From Polyangiaceae bacterium (GTDB lineage: Bacteria; Myxococcota_A; Polyangia; Polyangiales; Polyangiaceae): DNA of 5,425 nt. Under the pieces are notes generated by a model. It made no database searches and was not told the origin of the DNA. It saw only the letters and a program-made list of their open reading frames with translations. Below, piece by piece: positions 5,384-5,425 of this stretch. Position 1 is the stretch's first letter; every line of letters begins with the position of its first letter. The position numbers and the translations under genes were made by a program. The DNA is taken from the NCBI GenBank assembly GCA_025934595.1, contig JAICXU010000282.1, forward strand, positions 1 to 5,425. The letters run 5' to 3'.

Positions 5384-5425
5384 TCCGGCTTCGACGCGGA
5401 CGCCGGCCCGAGCCGCGATTTTTCG
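5357..5425 (+). pseudogene. In-frame continuation of the small lipoprotein beyond the TGA
   Basis: These 23 codons stay open to the window edge in the frame of the 5210 gene and encode Ser/Ala/Thr/Asp/Gly-rich linker, including DADAGP, before a change to PSRDFS that may mark the start of a folded domain. Third positions are mostly G or C. The other frames give Arg-rich shadow peptides, which supports this as the real frame. No ATG, GTG or TTG occurs in frame here, so reinitiation within the visible part is not available. If the TGA is genuine and not recoded, the downstream domain is lost. Confidence 0.5.

Noticed and set aside
1..5425. CRISPR arrays, tRNA or rRNA genes, insertion sequences, phage genes
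   Set aside because: No regularly spaced repeats, no cloverleaf-like sequence, no transposase-like protein and no terminal inverted repeats were found on either strand.

Overview
The window is high in G+C, with codons that mostly end in G or C and long antisense shadow frames. It carries Cys-rich and Asp/Ala/Gly/Ser/Thr-rich lipoproteins, a soluble GAF-GAF histidine kinase and an L,D-transpeptidase with an SH3-like segment. Together these suggest a soil myxobacterium (Myxococcota, Polyangiales-like). This placement is an inference from style and gene content; there is no rRNA or other taxonomic marker.

Layout from left to right. Positions 1-518 (minus) hold the first 172 residues of an ABC1/UbiB-family kinase-like protein that runs off the left edge. 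Positions 536-1141 (minus) encode a secreted or lipid-anchored Cys-rich protein built from two similar cysteine modules; its stop lies 17 bases before the UbiB start, so the two are probably co-transcribed. After a 71-base gap with a candidate promoter come 1213-2535 (minus), an exported YkuD-type L,D-transpeptidase, and 2532-4355 (minus), a cytoplasmic two-GAF histidine kinase. The kinase stop and transpeptidase start overlap as ATGA, so the pair reads as one translationally coupled unit transcribed kinase first. A 75-base divergent intergenic region separates the kinase from 4431-5150 (plus), a polyprenyl-phosphate mannosyltransferase-like GT2 enzyme. Positions 5151-5209 hold a weak hairpin and a promoter-like element. 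Positions 5210-5425 (plus) hold the start of a small lipoprotein whose frame is cut by a TGA after 48 codons, although the same protein style continues in the same frame to the window edge.

Functional reading. Four of the six genes act at or on the cell envelope: peptidoglycan cross-linking or lipoprotein attachment, lipid-linked sugar donor synthesis, and two lipoproteins. The kinase coupled to the transpeptidase could link an intracellular signal, such as a nucleotide or small molecule bound by GAF domains, to wall remodelling; this is inference from gene order. No CRISPR array, tRNA, rRNA, insertion sequence or phage gene was seen. The most unusual points are the in-frame TGA placed exactly on a Gly codon of a tandem GSATD repeat, a perfect inverted repeat over the -10 element of an apparently leaderless gene, the internally duplicated cysteine module, and the kinase-transpeptidase coupling.
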